Shown here: in pieces, positions 11,366-24,180 of the stretch
Layout: each line of letters opens with the position of its first letter
Position numbering within the stretch: position 1 is the stretch's first letter
NCBI GenBank assembly: GCA_036365455.1
Contig: JAWQUS010000011.1
Span: 4,050,001 to 4,114,000, forward strand
Direction of reading: 5' to 3'
DNA length: 64,000 bases
Source of the DNA: Macrosoma leucophasiata
Taxonomy: Eukaryota > Arthropoda > Insecta > Lepidoptera > Hedylidae
Notes under the pieces: generated by a model
What the model was told of the DNA's origin: nothing
Database searches by the model: none
The model's input: only the letters and a program-made list of their open reading frames with translations
Position numbers and translations under genes: made by a program

Positions 11366-13435
11366 CTATGTATTCAAGGAAAGATAATGTTTATATAAAT
11401 GTTTTTTAAAAGTTTCAAGGGTTTGAACTCGACGAATATCCAAAGGCAACGCATTCCAAAGACGGATAGCAGTATTGGTGAAAGAGTTAGAGATGAAGGA
11501 AGAAGTATGCGAAGGAATCTTTAAGCGCAAATTGTTGGAGGAGCGAAGGAAGTAGGAGTTAGCGAGGCTGAGGTAGTGAAAGCGATCCTTTAGATATTGA
11601 GGAGAGTTAGGAGAGAAAAGTAAACAATAGAGAAGAGAAAGAATGTGAGTATTCCTGCGAAGGCGGATTGGCAGCCACTTGAGCTGAATACGAAATTCGG
11701 AAATGTGGTCGTATTTACGTCAACCAAATACGAACCTTATACACAGATTTTGCAGACGTTCAAGCTTATTTAGCTGCTCTTGGGTAAAATCAAGATAGCA
11801 TATGTCAGCATAATCTAAGATAGGGAAAAGGATAGATCGAGCAAGTGTAACCTTAGTGGCATATGGTAAGAAATCATGCAATCTTCTCAGAGAACCTACA
11901 GCAGCAAACATCTTCCTGCTCACCTCACTAATCTGTGGAACCCAAGTTAAACAACTGTCCATAATGACACCAAGATTTCTAACAGTATCACAGTATTCAA
12001 TTACAGTACCATCAAATGAAATAGACGGGAGCACATCAAAATCAATTTTCCGAATCAACCGAGAACTACCTATTAAGATAGCTTGACTTTTGATGGGATT
12101 CACCTGAAGTCCATAAGCTCTACTCCAGTCAGAAATTCTCTTAAAATTAATGTTCATATTTAATATAGCTTCAGGTACACCGTCAAGACCAGATTGTGTA
12201 TAGAGTTGAAGATCGTCTGCATATAAGTGGTAGAGAGAAGTTATATTATTGCTAATTGAATTAATAAAAATCGAAAAAAAGGAAAGGAGACAACACGCCA
12301 CCTTGTGGAACGCCAGCAGCGACATCGCACCACGTAGAGAATTGATCATCTACACGAACACGTTGCCGGCGACCAAACAAGTAATTAGAGAACCAATCAA
12401 TCACCGTCGGAGATATGTTAAGAGAACGAAGTACAGTCAGCATGATATCAAAATCAAGTGTTGAAAGCGTTACTGAAATCTAGTAGAGATAAAACTGTCA
12501 TCTGCTGGTTTTCCATACCACGCCGTATATCTTCAGTTATTTTGACTAAAGCAGTGGCCGTGCTATGACGTCGGAAGCCGGATTGAAAGGGGTTGAACAG
12601 GTTGTTTTTGGAAAGAAAATAACTCAGTTGCTGATGGACAAGACGCTCAAGGACTTTATTTATTTATTTATTTAACTTTATTGCAAACACAGAAATGTTG
12701 TACAAAAGGCGGTCTTAATGCTACTAAAAGGCATTGTCTACCAGTCAACCTTTGGGTAAATAGAAAACAATGAGGGGCGCGTAAAAATTATAAATTAAAT
12801 AATTAAGTAAAAAATACGGAATTAACCTACGAATAAATATTACACTATATAATATATATCTATACATATAATATATATAAATAAATACATAATATACATA
12901 CATACATATAAATATATATCGATATGATAGAGAAGAAAACGGCAAATAATACTTTAGATAGGAATGGGAGTATAAAGATAGGACGGTAATCATGGAGAGA
13001 CTTAGGATTAGGTTTCTTAGGTATAGGGACAATATGAGCGTCTTTCCAGGCGGAAGGAAAACATCGGTGAGCAAGAGAATAGTTAAAGATAGAACAGATG
13101 ATAGGGCTTACAGTTTCTATCACAGGAATTATCATTTTCCGACTGATCATGTCACTTCCCACCGCGTCCGAATCAATATTCTGGATAGTTCTCCTAACAT
13201 CACGATCGGATAATTGTTCGAAATAAAACGGTGGATAGTCAGGAGCGCATAAACAAGACAGAGAATTTAGGGTGTGCGACTTATTGACATCGTTAATAAT
13301 AGGAGTCGAAGAGAAATGTTGATTATACATATCAATGTGAATACCACAAAGTGGTGGAGCGGAAGTACTACGAGATTTACCAACTCCAAGTGACTTGAGA
13401 AATTTCCACATATTTGCTGGGTTGTCATGAGAAAC
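11366..13435 (-). pseudogene. 5'-truncated non-LTR retrotransposon with RT domain, interrupted
   Basis: Minus-strand frames at 12860-13411, 12261-12443 and 11720-12349, plus the frame running to a stop at 11366, read together as a non-LTR reverse transcriptase. Visible motifs in order are WKDAHIVPIPKK, YRPIFILPFLSKVL, VLSLLDFSNAF, AAGVPQGGVLSPFLF and the catalytic box YADDLQLY, then the C-terminal LFPILDYADICYLD and NTAIRLWNALPLDIRRV. Frameshifts and a nested insertion at about 12655-12965 break it. It shares its C-terminus with 59505-60130. The 5' end and endonuclease are missing, so it is dead. Confidence 0.88.
12655..12965 (-). mobile_element. LINE 3'-end nested in another LINE
   Basis: This segment interrupts the RT frame between the SLSKVL-type motif and the next RT motif. 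On the minus strand it shows a degenerate form of the aagaccgccttttgtac block and ends in aataaagttaaataaataaa, matching the LINE 3' ends at 10574 and 40681. Its other half is tatata-rich. Flanks read ggactttat on one side and actttagat on the other, a possible short target duplication. Confidence 0.6.
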
Positions 13436-13897
13436 AGTTTACTTCAGTGTTTACTTCAATGTTTACTACTTTTTAAGAAACGCTGGCAAAAAAGTCGCCA
13501 GTCACCAGTAAGGAGAGTTTTTTCCCTCTGCCTTTGCCCTTTGGCTTAGCGCTGACTATATCCAGCTTGGGGGCAATGATCAAAGATTATACCTACAATA
13601 AGATGACATTTTACGCTTTCTATCGGTGCGATACATAGCGGATGAGAAATGACGATGCTGTTATAATAGTTACGTCACGTGTTTATGCCAGCATCAGTCC
13701 TAAGTCTTGGCCCGACCGATGTATGACGTAACCATTAAGATGGACAGAGAAACGAAGCTACCGTTGTAAGACTTGTAAGAACAATGCTTTATCGAGATGA
13801 CTAAATATCACTGCGCTCCTAATATAGACGAAAGTGACATTCCGTTGGACAAGGAAGGGAACCACGAGCTCGTAACAATGTATCGATTTTAATTGTG

Positions 13898-14160
13898 CTG
13901 GTGGTAGAGCTCCAGTGTCGGGGCTCGCGGGTGTAGGCCCCACCGCATTACCTAATATACTTGCCGCTAAATGGTAGTGTTCAGCACTATCGGCCCTTTA
14001 ATTTCCGGCAAAGAGGCATAACACCTAATGCCTCTGGAGTGGCAGCGCATCTGCATTTTGACCTCTGGTCATTGTGTAAGTGTCTATAAGCTGCAGTCAT
14101 CACTTAACATCAATGTGAACTGCATGCTTGTTTGCCACTTTTATTACATAGAAAAAAAAA
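13898..14160 (+). mobile_element. Family V retroposon-like repeat, near full length
   Basis: The copy starts ctggtggtagagctccagtg and ends gtttgccacttttattacat followed by an A run. Family V copies recur at 17410, 21556, 23598, 26013, 31627, 35929, 38483, 49931, 53972 and 57757. The consensus is about 285 bp, has no terminal inverted repeats and ends in poly(A), so it behaves like a SINE or truncated LINE. I see no B box and cannot name its parent. Confidence 0.8.
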
Positions 14161-14860
14161 CTTTGTTCGTGTGATTATGCAAAAAAAGACTGCCTAAAGT
14201 GTTTTTTTTTGTCTTTGATTTTTTTGTTCTTTTGTAACGCTGAAAGCACAAATGCAGAGCTGAAAGACGTCTATTAAAACATGACCCTGCTGTACAATTG
14301 CCATTGTTCGATTGGTTGACTGCAATAGCAGAAGAATGATGCCAAAGTGGAGAGCACTTGAGGGCGTTGTGCTCGTTCCTACGCATATCCCTTAATCAAA
14401 TACAAAACCGATGATGACTAAACCGATTCAGTCAAGCAGTCGAGCTGCAGGTGTCGTCCTACCCTAAAACATTGACTTGAGCTACATCATTGTCCATGTT
14501 TACAATCTCGATGTTCTAGAAAAATTGCAGCAATTTCGTGTATAAAAATATGTTCGTCTTCTTGTTACCTAATTTGTCGGTCGATAAGTCATTGCGTGTT
14601 ATACTAAACGTGGTTCAATCAAGATTCCTTGCAGATTTCAATATCACACGGTTGTTTGAATTTGAAAGTGACTTCGGCAATATGTGTAATTTGTGCTAGT
14701 TACATGAATACCGCGATATCATGAATGAAAGGATTTTCATTTTTGAATTGAATTTTTTCATGGATTTTTGCTGGTCTACGTCATTGGGGATAATTGTCAA
14801 CGGGTGGACTTATACATGTATGTGATGAAAATAGCAAACAAATGGTTATACAATGTACCT

Positions 14861-14915
14861 ATATTGATGGTAAAAGTCAATGTGTGGGGTACACATTGAC
14901 TTGTACCATCAATAT
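14861..14915. repeat. 25-bp hairpin
   Basis: Arms 14861-14885 and 14891-14915 are inverted copies with one mismatch around a five-base centre. It is a probable MITE remnant. Confidence 0.65.
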
Positions 14916-15034
14916 ATCCCGGGGATAATGTTTTCGAGTCAGGGCCATTCAACTAAATTGCAATATATATATATATAATTTATAATGTAAGTTTATGTAT
15001 TCAATTAATCACTTTCGTCTGATGGTGAGGTCAA

Positions 15035-15185
15035 AAGTCTTAGGAATCAGCGTGCATGTATGAAGAGAATGATGAAGGTAGACGAGGCACGAGAGGTATG
15101 TCAGGACCGGGATATCTGGTGCTCTACACTCTCTGCCTACTTCGTTAGGGACCTCGTGTGAAGATACATACATACATACATACAC
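15035..15185 (+). mobile_element. RTE LINE 3' tail
   Basis: This plus-strand tail starts in the segment for KSLRNQRACMKRMMKVDEAR and continues to the 3' end (gggacctcgtgtgaagatac), then a (CATA)n run at 15163-15184. The microsatellite tail instead of poly(A) fits the RTE clade. Confidence 0.8.
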
Positions 15186-17409
15186 ACTTTCGTCATTATA
15201 CATTTCATAGGTGTATGCAGAAATGTACATAAATGTTTTTGACCTCGTACATTTTTTTTAATAGCCAATTTGAATCATTACTTTATAATCGTGATTCTCA
15301 AAAATTTAAAGACGATGCAATTATTGTTTCACAAGCAATATATCTTTATGTAAGAATTACCACCAAATATGACGTCGGTAATATTATATATTGTCATATT
15401 GAATCAAATCAAGGTTATTTACTACGAAACGATCGTAGAGATCATGCTTACTCTTATTGATATATTAAAATTATTCGATAATAGCATTTTAATTCGCCTC
15501 AATCGTACATTCCAGTATTTTCCATTCGTGGGTGTGTATGTATGTAAACAACTCATAAATATACAGAACACGTTCTCAAATAAAGAATTATTTATACCAC
15601 GTAGGACGTAACTTTGGATAGATTTACGTTCAAGTTTTTTTCTAGAACAAAGAGCATTACAATAAACAGCGTGTAGCCAAAACCTTTGTGCCGCAAAGCT
15701 CGATGTTTCAAAGGTCGAGCTTTATTTGTGACTTGGACAGAGCGACTAGGGTTGCCACCCCGCAGCCAAGCAAGACGATTATGGCATTGCCTTCCCATCT
15801 TTGGGGGAGGCATTTGTTCAGCAGTGCACGACTTTTGACTAAAAGATGAACCGTAAATAGGTAGGTACGTATTTCTTCTATAGAGTTTAAAGATTTGATG
15901 TTATATTTCCGTGAAATTTTAATATGGTTTTAAATTAATTATTAAAACTTATTCAATAATTATTTGAAGTTATCACTGTAGGTAGTTTTGTAATGTGACT
16001 ATTAAAAAAACCTATTTGACGACGAGAAACTTATAAACGATTTAAATTTGAGTATTGGGGTATAATATTGTACAATATTATAAGGCCCTGTGATTTCTAG
16101 AACAGAGACAAAAGATCTTGGGCCAAAAATTGGAAATGCAACTTTATTGAGAACTTTGATTTCTGTGTTGACATTCATAACTTAGTCACAAGAGTAAGGT
16201 CTTAACTCATGTGGCTCAGGCTCAGCTACTTCCAGCGTGGATTCCGTGCGTGTGTCAATGATGCATAGAAAAAATATTTTCGAATGATGAATGTTTCTGT
16301 TTTCACAGTCGGGTCTAATACTTATATTTTAGTTAATGATTTCTGAGTGAAACGAAAATAACTATATTTTTTTTATTAGGCAAAAAATATTATCTATTTG
16401 TCTAAACAAAGATGGTAACCCTAAAAGCGACCCTAATCGTGTTTGTTAGACAAGGACATCGCACCGATCGTCCCACTCTAGTCGTAGTTAAGCTCTGTAT
16501 TAATTCCTTTTTGTGTGCCTTAGATTATTGGATTTCTAGGAAAGAGGAATTGGGTTGATGTTTGTGCTTAGGATTTTCATGTAATTTTATATGGAAATAG
16601 GTTGATGGAATAATAGTATAAGCTTGGAACTGTTGATGTTTATCACTTCAGTCTACGCTGCTGCTACAACACATAATCTTGAGCATGGTTTTCACCGAAA
16701 AAAGTGATAAACAGGATGATAAATCTTTTTCTTCGCCAACTTGGGAGCAATCAACATTTTCACATTCACATTTTTAGGTTTTCGCACTCATTGAAATAAA
16801 ACTAGTTTTCGGATTTATCTCGCGTATAAGGTAATAATATAATAATGGCAACCCTTGAAACGTCCGACTGCTGGGTGTTCCCTACAATGGCAAATTAAAT
16901 TATTTTTCTGTACAATGGCAACACTATTTGTTTTGACTCTGTATTAAAAAGGTAAAAAATGGTCTTTAATTGTAGTATCCAATGGGTAAACAAATTGTAT
17001 GATTAATCTCAAATCCGATAGCTATGTAAACAAACCTTACATCAATTTAAAACTACTAGTTAATTAATGTTTAATCCGTATAATTAGGAGAGTTGTAGTC
17101 GTGTTGGCGCGAGGAACACTGCAAGGCTCTTCCACAATTTACTAATTACTGCACATCCTGCGGCTGAGGAAGTTGGGGTAAGTAAATAATGAAATGACCA
17201 TGCTTGTTGTAACACTTAATTTATTGAAAACAAGAAATACAATCTCAAATGGAAACTATTGAAGAATAAAAAATCCACTGCGACGTAAATCTCAAAAGAA
17301 AATATAATGATTGAATTACTTAGTATCATTATGAAATAAAATAATAATTGAACTTTAATTATGATATAAGTACTTACCCAGTGTCGCTCTCACAACTAAG
17401 GCGTATTTC

Positions 17410-17665
17410 ACTGGTGGTAGAGCTCCAGTGACGGAGCTGTCTACCATCTGCTAAATGGTCGTGTTCAACACTATCGCGTACTGGTCAAGTAGTAATGGAT
17501 GGAGCATGGCCATTTAATTTCCAGCCCAGTGGCTTAATACTTAAGGTCTCAGAAGTGGCGGATCTACATTGAAATCTCTGGTTTCCTTCCGATGTTTTGT
17601 TTAGAGGCTACAGTATTACTTACCATCAATGTGAACTGTATGCTTGTTTGCCACTTCATGACATA
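17410..17665 (+). mobile_element. Family V repeat, diverged copy
   Basis: It starts actggtggtagagctccagt, lacks part of the usual gcgggcgtaggcaccaccgc section, and ends tgcttgtttgccacttcatg. It is more diverged than the 26013 and 31627 copies. Confidence 0.8.
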
Positions 17666-17702
17666 ATATTTTTATTAATAATTTTAGTTTTTTAGTTAGT
17701 TT

Positions 17703-17743
17703 AGGAATTATCTGGCATGTATTTAACATGCCAGATAATTCCT
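17703..17743. repeat. 18-bp perfect hairpin
   Basis: Arms 17703-17720 (aggaattatctggcatgt) and 17726-17743 are exact inverted copies with a 5-base loop (attta). It lies about 40 bp after a family V copy. Confidence 0.7.
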
Positions 17744-19371
17744 TAACAATAGTTTTATTTTAATTAGGAAATATTTTACGCCAATAAGGTCATCATTTCT
17801 CGTAAGTCCTGTTTTACATGTCAGTTTGAATTTATGCTCTAGAATCGATGCATTCGTGACGAGATTTCAACTTACACATTATAATCTATCTACATATATT
17901 ATATGTAGACCTCGTACTTTCTTAGAATGATATGACATCCCGTTCATATAAACCATTCCTTTTATTGTTAGGTGACGTCATCGATATCTGTCGCTGGGTG
18001 ACGTGCATTTTGACGACTTTCGAATGTCTCTGTTCTAAATCCGGTAGATATATTGTGATCGTCTGTAATCTTTGAGCGAGATACCTACTGCAAATTTCTT
18101 AAAATTGTGTTTGTTTGCCTATCCACTATTTTTAATCTGGGCTTACTTGAAGTCGTCGGCGTCGTATAAATGCTCACGAAGAGATATAAAAACTTTGGGC
18201 TCAGTACAAGACCACACCACGGACACTTTGCCAAAATTCCATACAAACGCCTAATTTGGTCTCTATTACACAGACTTCAATCAGTGACGTGTATTTACAC
18301 ATGCACCTGTGTGTGTAGCACGTACAAAACCGTCGCCCATAAGAGGGGTGGAGGTTGGATGATGCGGGGAAATCGGGCGGGACGTCGAAGTGTCCATTCT
18401 ATACGTAGTATTAACCGGCAAGTCGAGGGTGTTTGCATGTATGCATGTATTTACCTTCGCCTATCCCTTCGGGGATTACAGGCCTGAAGTTATTTTAAAA
18501 TATTGATATCGTATAAAATTCTGGATACAAAAAAACTGTTTTGCCTTTCATTCTGTGCGCATTATCACCATCATCATCATCATCATTTCAGCCGAGAGAA
18601 ATTCACTGTCGGACAAAAAGCCATAAAAGTGGATATGTCATAATCGACACGCTTGACATCGCAGTGGCGTTAGTTTTATAGCGGGACCCTGCTGGCCATC
18701 TCGCGTTATTGTACTTACTACCTCCGTATTAGAATGGTTTGACCGCCATTTAGAATGGTTTGACTGCCATTTTTCGGTCGACTGACTGCACAAGTGGAAT
18801 TTTGCTCCTAAAGTAACGGGCGGTGAAATCGTCCAACCCTACGCCACATGCCACATGTAAGCATAAATGCAGATTTATAATAATGTTTCAATATTATTAA
18901 TTATCTGTTTATCCTCCTTTCTAGATATTTATCCGGAAAATTTAATTGGTTAATGTAACGTGCCAGTCTTGTTGCGAAAATGCTTCCGGTTTAGCCCCAT
19001 GGGAGGCTCTCTCGGCAGGTTCGAATATAAAGTAACAAGGCTTTTAGGTTTGGTTGCCAACTCAACATAATATTTCGATACCGACGCTGCGACGTTTTTA
19101 ACATCATATCTTTAATAGTAATACCACACGTCCGGATTTCGGTACGGCGGACCGAATCCGCCGAACAAATACGCACGGGCGGACCGCATCGGACTTACAT
19201 GTATCTTCACGCCAGGTCCCTAACGGGTTAGGCAGAGATTACCTCGGCTACCTAGACTCAGGCATCGGACTTGATTTATAATAATTATGTCCGCCGGACT
19301 CCTCTATACAAGGCCAGATTTGGTTCGGAGTCCGAATCCGCTGTCCGCTCCGTACCAAATCCGGGCGTGGG
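17744..19371. other. Gene-free stretch with SINE fragments
   Basis: The region holds a 3' fragment of the second SINE type (about 18400-18490, tgtttgcatgtatgcatgta and ccttcggggattacaggcc), a (CAT)n run near 18567, a 20-bp tandem duplication near 18735 (tagaatggtttgac), and RTE tail remnants near 19203-19240. No gene is visible. Confidence 0.55.
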
Positions 19372-19579
19372 CTACTATAACTGCTAGGTTCTATTCCCTA
19401 GGTTGGGGGAAGTAGGTGATTAGTTTTATTTCGAGCAAATTCTTATTTCTCAAGCTCGCGACCTATATTTATGATGTTATTAAAACATTGAACTCGAAAA
19501 CATGAATGGCATACCGTGGTTGTTTCAGCTAATCACCTACTCCCCCTACCTAGGGGATAGAACCTAGCAGTTATAGTAG
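19372..19579. mobile_element. MITE with ~50-bp terminal inverted repeats
   Basis: The left end ctactataactgctaggttc (from 19372) is matched by its reverse complement ending at 19579, with the inversion continuing through the aagtaggtgatta segment and only a few mismatches. The centre is short and non-coding. The sequence on either side carries cgtccgga-type GC-rich repeats, so it may have inserted into an older inverted element. Confidence 0.75.
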
Positions 19580-21223
19580 TAACACACGTCCGGATGTGGT
19601 ACGGATCGGACAGTGGATGCACTTATGCTTGCCTACCCTTACGGGGAATACAGGCGTTAAGTAATGTTAAAATTGTCTTTCTCACATCTGGCGTCAGCAC
19701 AATACATAAGACATAATAATTATATAAGTTCGGTTGTCTTGTGTCAAGAACGACCGGGCTTGACCTCAGTGTTGTAATTTGGAACAACTTTGAGATTATT
19801 GTTATGTTTAAAGTTTAAAACGTCCTTTTAAGTCATGAGAATTAAATTATCTTATCGTTTTTTTTGTTAATAATTTGACATGTCGGATAAAAATTCTGTG
19901 CGCAAGACATTCCGATTTTTATACATATACTTACATAATACGTAAATATTATCGGCGTGTATTAAGAGAATGATGGATGTAGAAGAAGCGTGTGTCAGAG
20001 TCAGAACCAGGATGTCTTGGCGCTTCAAACTTTTGCCTAAAGGGATTTGGCTTAAAGAAATATAGGTTATATACCTATGTTTCTTTAATTTCGTCGTAAG
20101 TCGTTAGTATTTTTCATATACATGTATATGATGATTACCAGACGAGTAGGTAATGCCAAATTTCGTGTTGGCAATTGAAGCGATGACTCTGTTCTATTCT
20201 TCGTGTTCTTCAAAGAATAAGTCTTTGACTGCGACAGAGTTTTTGACTTAGAGAGAGAAAGAGGATTAGAAGGTGACGTTATTTTTTCTGAACTACCCAT
20301 AGTTAAACAACCCGTGTCTTGCTATTTTTTTATTTATGAACTCATTGTTTTGGTCTTTTAAGCTTAGACGATTACTTATTTCAGAGTTCATGAAAACATA
20401 AGAACATACCTAAAAAGTATACCTAAAAATTATTGACCCGACATTTTTTTTTGCATCGAGCCTATTGCCGTCTCCGGGTACCTATATTATCAAATTCCGA
20501 GGGTGGCACTGGGAAACTTACAGAAAATGGGAAAAGGGGATAAAGGACACATCTTTGTCTCTGATAGCCTGACTCGGGATCGAACCCAGGACCCCAGCGG
20601 ACCGTAATCGATTACAGATAATAATTATAATCATCACATCGAATCCCGCCGTGTGGTAAAGTAAAAACCCCAAAAACCCAAATAACCCAAAACCCAAAAA
20701 ACGTGTAATAACATATTTATAAAATATCGTTTCCCTAGCGTACCTAACTGGATTTCCCTCTGTCGGAAAATACACGAGATCTGTGAATTCTACTACAACT
20801 GTTATAATATATTATATAGGTATGTAAGCGAACATTAGTTATTTTTTATTTCTGTATGCCTGGTATCTTTATCAGAGTAACTGTGAATCATATGTTCCAA
20901 TGTGTACCTACATCGTCCTAAATACCTCTACCACTGCTTACTACACTAACACTGTATATTATACAAAGATTTATTATACACTTTGTATATTATATAAAAA
21001 CACTTTGTATATTATACAAAGTGTAGTAAGCAGAGGTAGAGCATTATCTGTGAATGCAATATCTGTATTATCTTAGTTTTTAGAGTTCGATACCTCGGAA
21101 GGAATTATTTTTTTTTTTTTTAGGAACTGCTGTACTTAATTTAGGTATGATGATATTATGGCTCATGAACGTACCCTATAAATATTCATTCCTATAACAT
21201 TAAGTACAATATAATACAACTGG
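19580..21223. other. Gene-free stretch with SINE and hairpin remnants
   Basis: It holds a short SINE tail (near 19620-19665), an RTE tail relic (about 19955-20035), a minus-strand SINE head (20518-20640) and an inverted-repeat segment at about 20928-21046 built on cctctaccactgcttactac and its reverse. No supported gene. Confidence 0.5.
20518..20640 (-). mobile_element. tRNA-derived SINE, second type, 5' portion
   Basis: On the minus strand the block contains ggtcctgggttcgatcccga, a B-box-like sequence, followed by tatcagagacaaagatgtgt and the ttttccattttctg run. It matches the SINE at 48690-48975. The head is truncated. Confidence 0.65.
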
Positions 21224-21495
21224 CTCATGTCTAGACATGAGCCAGTTGTATTGCAGATACATTAAAGTGGATGTGGATGATTGCAAAGGCCCAGGAAGAC
21301 AAAAACTGACCTACCAATACCATGACCAAATAGGCCGAGTATTGCCTGAGGATGGGGTGAAAAGTCTTAGGAATGCGCGTGCATGTATGAAGAGAATGAT
21401 GAAGGTAGAAGAAGCACGGGAGGTATGTCAGGACCGGGATATCTGGCGCTCCACACTCTCTGCCTACCCCGTAAGGGACCTGGTATGAAGATACA
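21224..21495 (+). pseudogene. RTE-type LINE, 3' ORF end
   Basis: A plus-strand frame (21237-21488) encodes the extreme C-terminus of the RTE family: DDCKGPGRQKLTYQYHDQIG, GVKSLRNARACMKRMMKVEE and DRDIWRSTLSAYPVRDLV. The element is truncated to its last roughly 270 bases and ends ggtatgaagatacatatatt. Confidence 0.85.
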
Positions 21496-21555
21496 TATAT
21501 TTAAGTAAACATACATTTATAAACTTTATCTAGGGATAGGATGTTGACCCATTTT

Positions 21556-21844
21556 ACTGGTGGTAGAGCTCTAGTGACGGAGCTCGCGGGCGTAGGCACC
21601 ACCGCATTACCTAATATACTTGCCGCTAAATGGTAGTGTTTAGCACTATCGTGTTCCGGTCAGGTGGTAATGTACGGTCCTGTAATTTCCGGCACAGAGG
21701 CATAACACCTTAGGCCTCAGGAGTGGTAACGCATCTGCATTTTGACCTCGGTCTTTGTGTGGGTGTCTATAGGCTGCAGTCATCACTTAACATCAATGTG
21801 AACTGCATGATTGTTTGCCACTTCCGTACCATAATAAAAAAAAA
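21556..21844 (+). mobile_element. Family V repeat, full length
   Basis: This full-length copy runs from actggtggtagagctctagt to gccacttccgtaccataata plus an A run. It sits about 60 bp after the RTE tail and in the same orientation. Confidence 0.85.
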
Positions 21845-22863
21845 CTTTGAGTACGGCATACCTACGTGAAGAGAGTGATGAGTAAATAAGTATTAAACTA
21901 AACGTTACCTGCCTACCCTGTAAGGCCCGGTATACATAATAATCATTAAGATAATCCACATTGGTCATATCGTAATAAAAGGATAATTTGAATTAAATAG
22001 CATATAATTCAGATGTACCATGTTTAATGTAGGTACCTATAAATCGTTTTTAAGGTCACATATTATCCAAGTCGTGTAATAAAATTTTTAAATGATTACT
22101 CATTTCGCATAAAATACAGATAAATTAACCAAAAATTTACAAACTTACAAAAAAATCTCTGAAAGATAAAGTTGTTCTTAGCAGAATACTAAGTTTAATA
22201 AATATTAAAGACTTCGTCCGCGTGAGAATTTATGATTGTTCAGTCATCAGTCATCAACAGTCAGTCATCTACCCGGACGAAGTCGTGGGCGCAGCTAGTA
22301 TAAATACATTATATATAATATAATACTTATTACATAAGCTATCTGCCGGTGAAAGTTCCGTCAAAATCGGTATAGCCGTTCCCGAGATTAGCGGGGACAA
22401 AGAGACAGACAGACAAAAATTGTAAAAAATGTTGTTTTGGTATATGTACATGTAAACATATGCATTATTATACATACATATGCATTTACTAAAAAGCGGT
22501 AATTTTTATATTACAAACAGACACTAAAATTTTATTTATTTGTATAAATATTAAAGACTAACAAAAATCTGTAGAACACTGAAGCCGCCAGTTTGCGTCT
22601 ATTGGCCTGAAATTAAAAAGGCTTCAGTGCAACATGCTGAAAGTCTTAAGCTAACTGTCGCCAAATGGTAGTCAGTCAGTTTCTGCCACAAAGACAAAAC
22701 AACTTAGGCCTGACGTGACATCTGTATTTTATGTACCTTAGCCTGGGTTGCACCACAACGTTTGTTTAAGTTATTGTAACATTACACATCCTTTTCTAAC
22801 TTATAGAAATAGTTTGATAGTTTGAACACTTTGAACATGTAGTACCTATGCCAACGAATTGTG
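21845..22863. other. Gene-free stretch with small repeats
   Basis: This contains sequences recurring elsewhere: tgccggtgaaagttccgtca and ttcccgagattagcggggac (a diverged match lies at 50330-50400), the MITE half at 22740-22805, and a decayed family V fragment near 22660-22735. Around 22208-22300 acttcgtccgcgtga and its inverted counterpart acccggacgaagtcgtgggc form a small inverted-repeat element. Confidence 0.5.
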
Positions 22864-23085
22864 TGACGACCCGGTTAGTCCAGCGGTGTGAGTTGACCGT
22901 TTGATTCGAAGGGTCGCGGGTTCGATCCCCGCACCGGGACATATATTTGTGTGGCCTACAGATATTTGTTTCGGGTCTGGGTGTTTGTGTATGTGTTGTA
23001 TGTGTACCCACGACACAGGTTTATACCTATTGTGGGGCTGTGAGTGTAAGCGTATTTTATTTATTTATTTATTTATTTAATTAAA
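22864..23085 (+). mobile_element. tRNA-derived SINE, second copy
   Basis: It carries an A-box-like ggttagtccagcggtgtga and a B box gcgggttcgatccccgcacc followed by the same body as 9170-9385, and ends in a (TTTA)n run at 23053-23080. It is better preserved than the first copy, with one internal deletion near the acgacacagg segment. Confidence 0.88.
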
Positions 23086-23597
23086 AGAACTTTAAGTTCC
23101 ACCAGTCTCAGAAAAACGGTCAACACAACTGAACTATGCATCTGTAGAATGTCCGAGTAATATCCACAAAAACGATGAATCGAACAACATTCTAATACTA
23201 ACATGTTTGGCGATGGCGTGGGTGCAATGCCTGATTAGCAGCATTTTTATGAAGTAGCAAGCAAGACACGTTCCGCGTCATTTAGCAACGGCGCGTGCTA
23301 TTGCACAATATTGCTAAACATGTTGTGTATCAAGAGAAGAGCAAAACAACTTATATTTAACTATTAACTTAATTACTGAGCGATCAAGCAATCACGAAAC
23401 GAAGAAGCGTACGAGGAACCACATTCCGAGGTCTTCATTCTCATAAACATCGCAGTCGTGTCGTGTGTCCCAACTAAAACAATACGTCTTCTTCTGCAAA
23501 ACGCAAGCCCTTTCTTTATGTAAGTAAGCAAAATAATTACCTACGATGAATTATTGCGAAAATAAAGCTCATTAGATCCACCTACTAACTACCTAGT

Positions 23598-23747
23598 GTG
23601 AGGCATAACACCTTAGGCCTCAGGAGTGGTAACGCATCTGCATTTTAACCTTGGTCTTTATGTGGGTATCTTTAGGCTGCAGTCATCACTTAACATCAAT
23701 GTGAACTACATACTTATTTACCACTTCCATTAATTAAAAAAAAAAAA
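23598..23747 (+). mobile_element. Family V repeat, 3' half
   Basis: Only the 3' half is present (gaggcataacaccttaggcc to ttaccacttccat and an A run). The 5' truncation fits target-primed retroposition. Confidence 0.8.
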
Positions 23748-24180
23748 CCTAACATCCGACTACACACCTAGCACCTCGTTGCTTTGTGTCCACTCGTTGT
23801 CGATAGGTGTTCCACGATTGGATGCCGCGTGTCGACCATTGAACGTCAGATCGTCCATAGGTAGACGCCGCGCAAATCAGTGAACTTCGGTTAAAGTTTT
23901 TCTTTATTTTGATAAAGATACCAACGACACGTTCTAAAGAAAGGTTGTGTACCGCTGATGTATGGCACTCGCGTGAACCACTCGCGCACTCTCAGCGATT
24001 CATTCGGGGCCTGTGCGTGGACAGCGCAAGGCAAACGTACGAGCAACGGCTGATCATGGTCAGTGACTAGTAAGTTGACCACTCGTCGTCTACGCGTGGT
24101 AAGACCACGGGCGAAGCGAGTGGTAGTAGGCGGTGCTGGTCGGATGAAGATATGTAATTTTGCGAATGTGACATAGTGCG
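23748..24180 (+). promoter_or_regulatory. Candidate promoter and non-coding first exon
   Basis: This stretch is more CpG-rich than its surroundings and matches none of the repeat families in the window. An initiator-like atcagtgaac occurs at about 23877 and good splice donors follow at about 24068 (ctagtaagtt) and 24098 (gtggtaagac). No convincing coding frame starts between them. A non-coding 5' exon or lncRNA start on the plus strand is one reading; an unrecognised element is another. Confidence 0.25.

Larger units (their letters stand above)
14161..17409. other. Gene-free stretch with small repeats
   Basis: No exon is supported. It contains a 25-bp hairpin with one mismatch (14861-14885 with 14891-14915), an RTE tail (15035-15185), and near 16765-16815 an inverted match to 41725-41790 (gaaaactagttttatttcaa) that suggests a shared small element. 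Confidence 0.55.
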
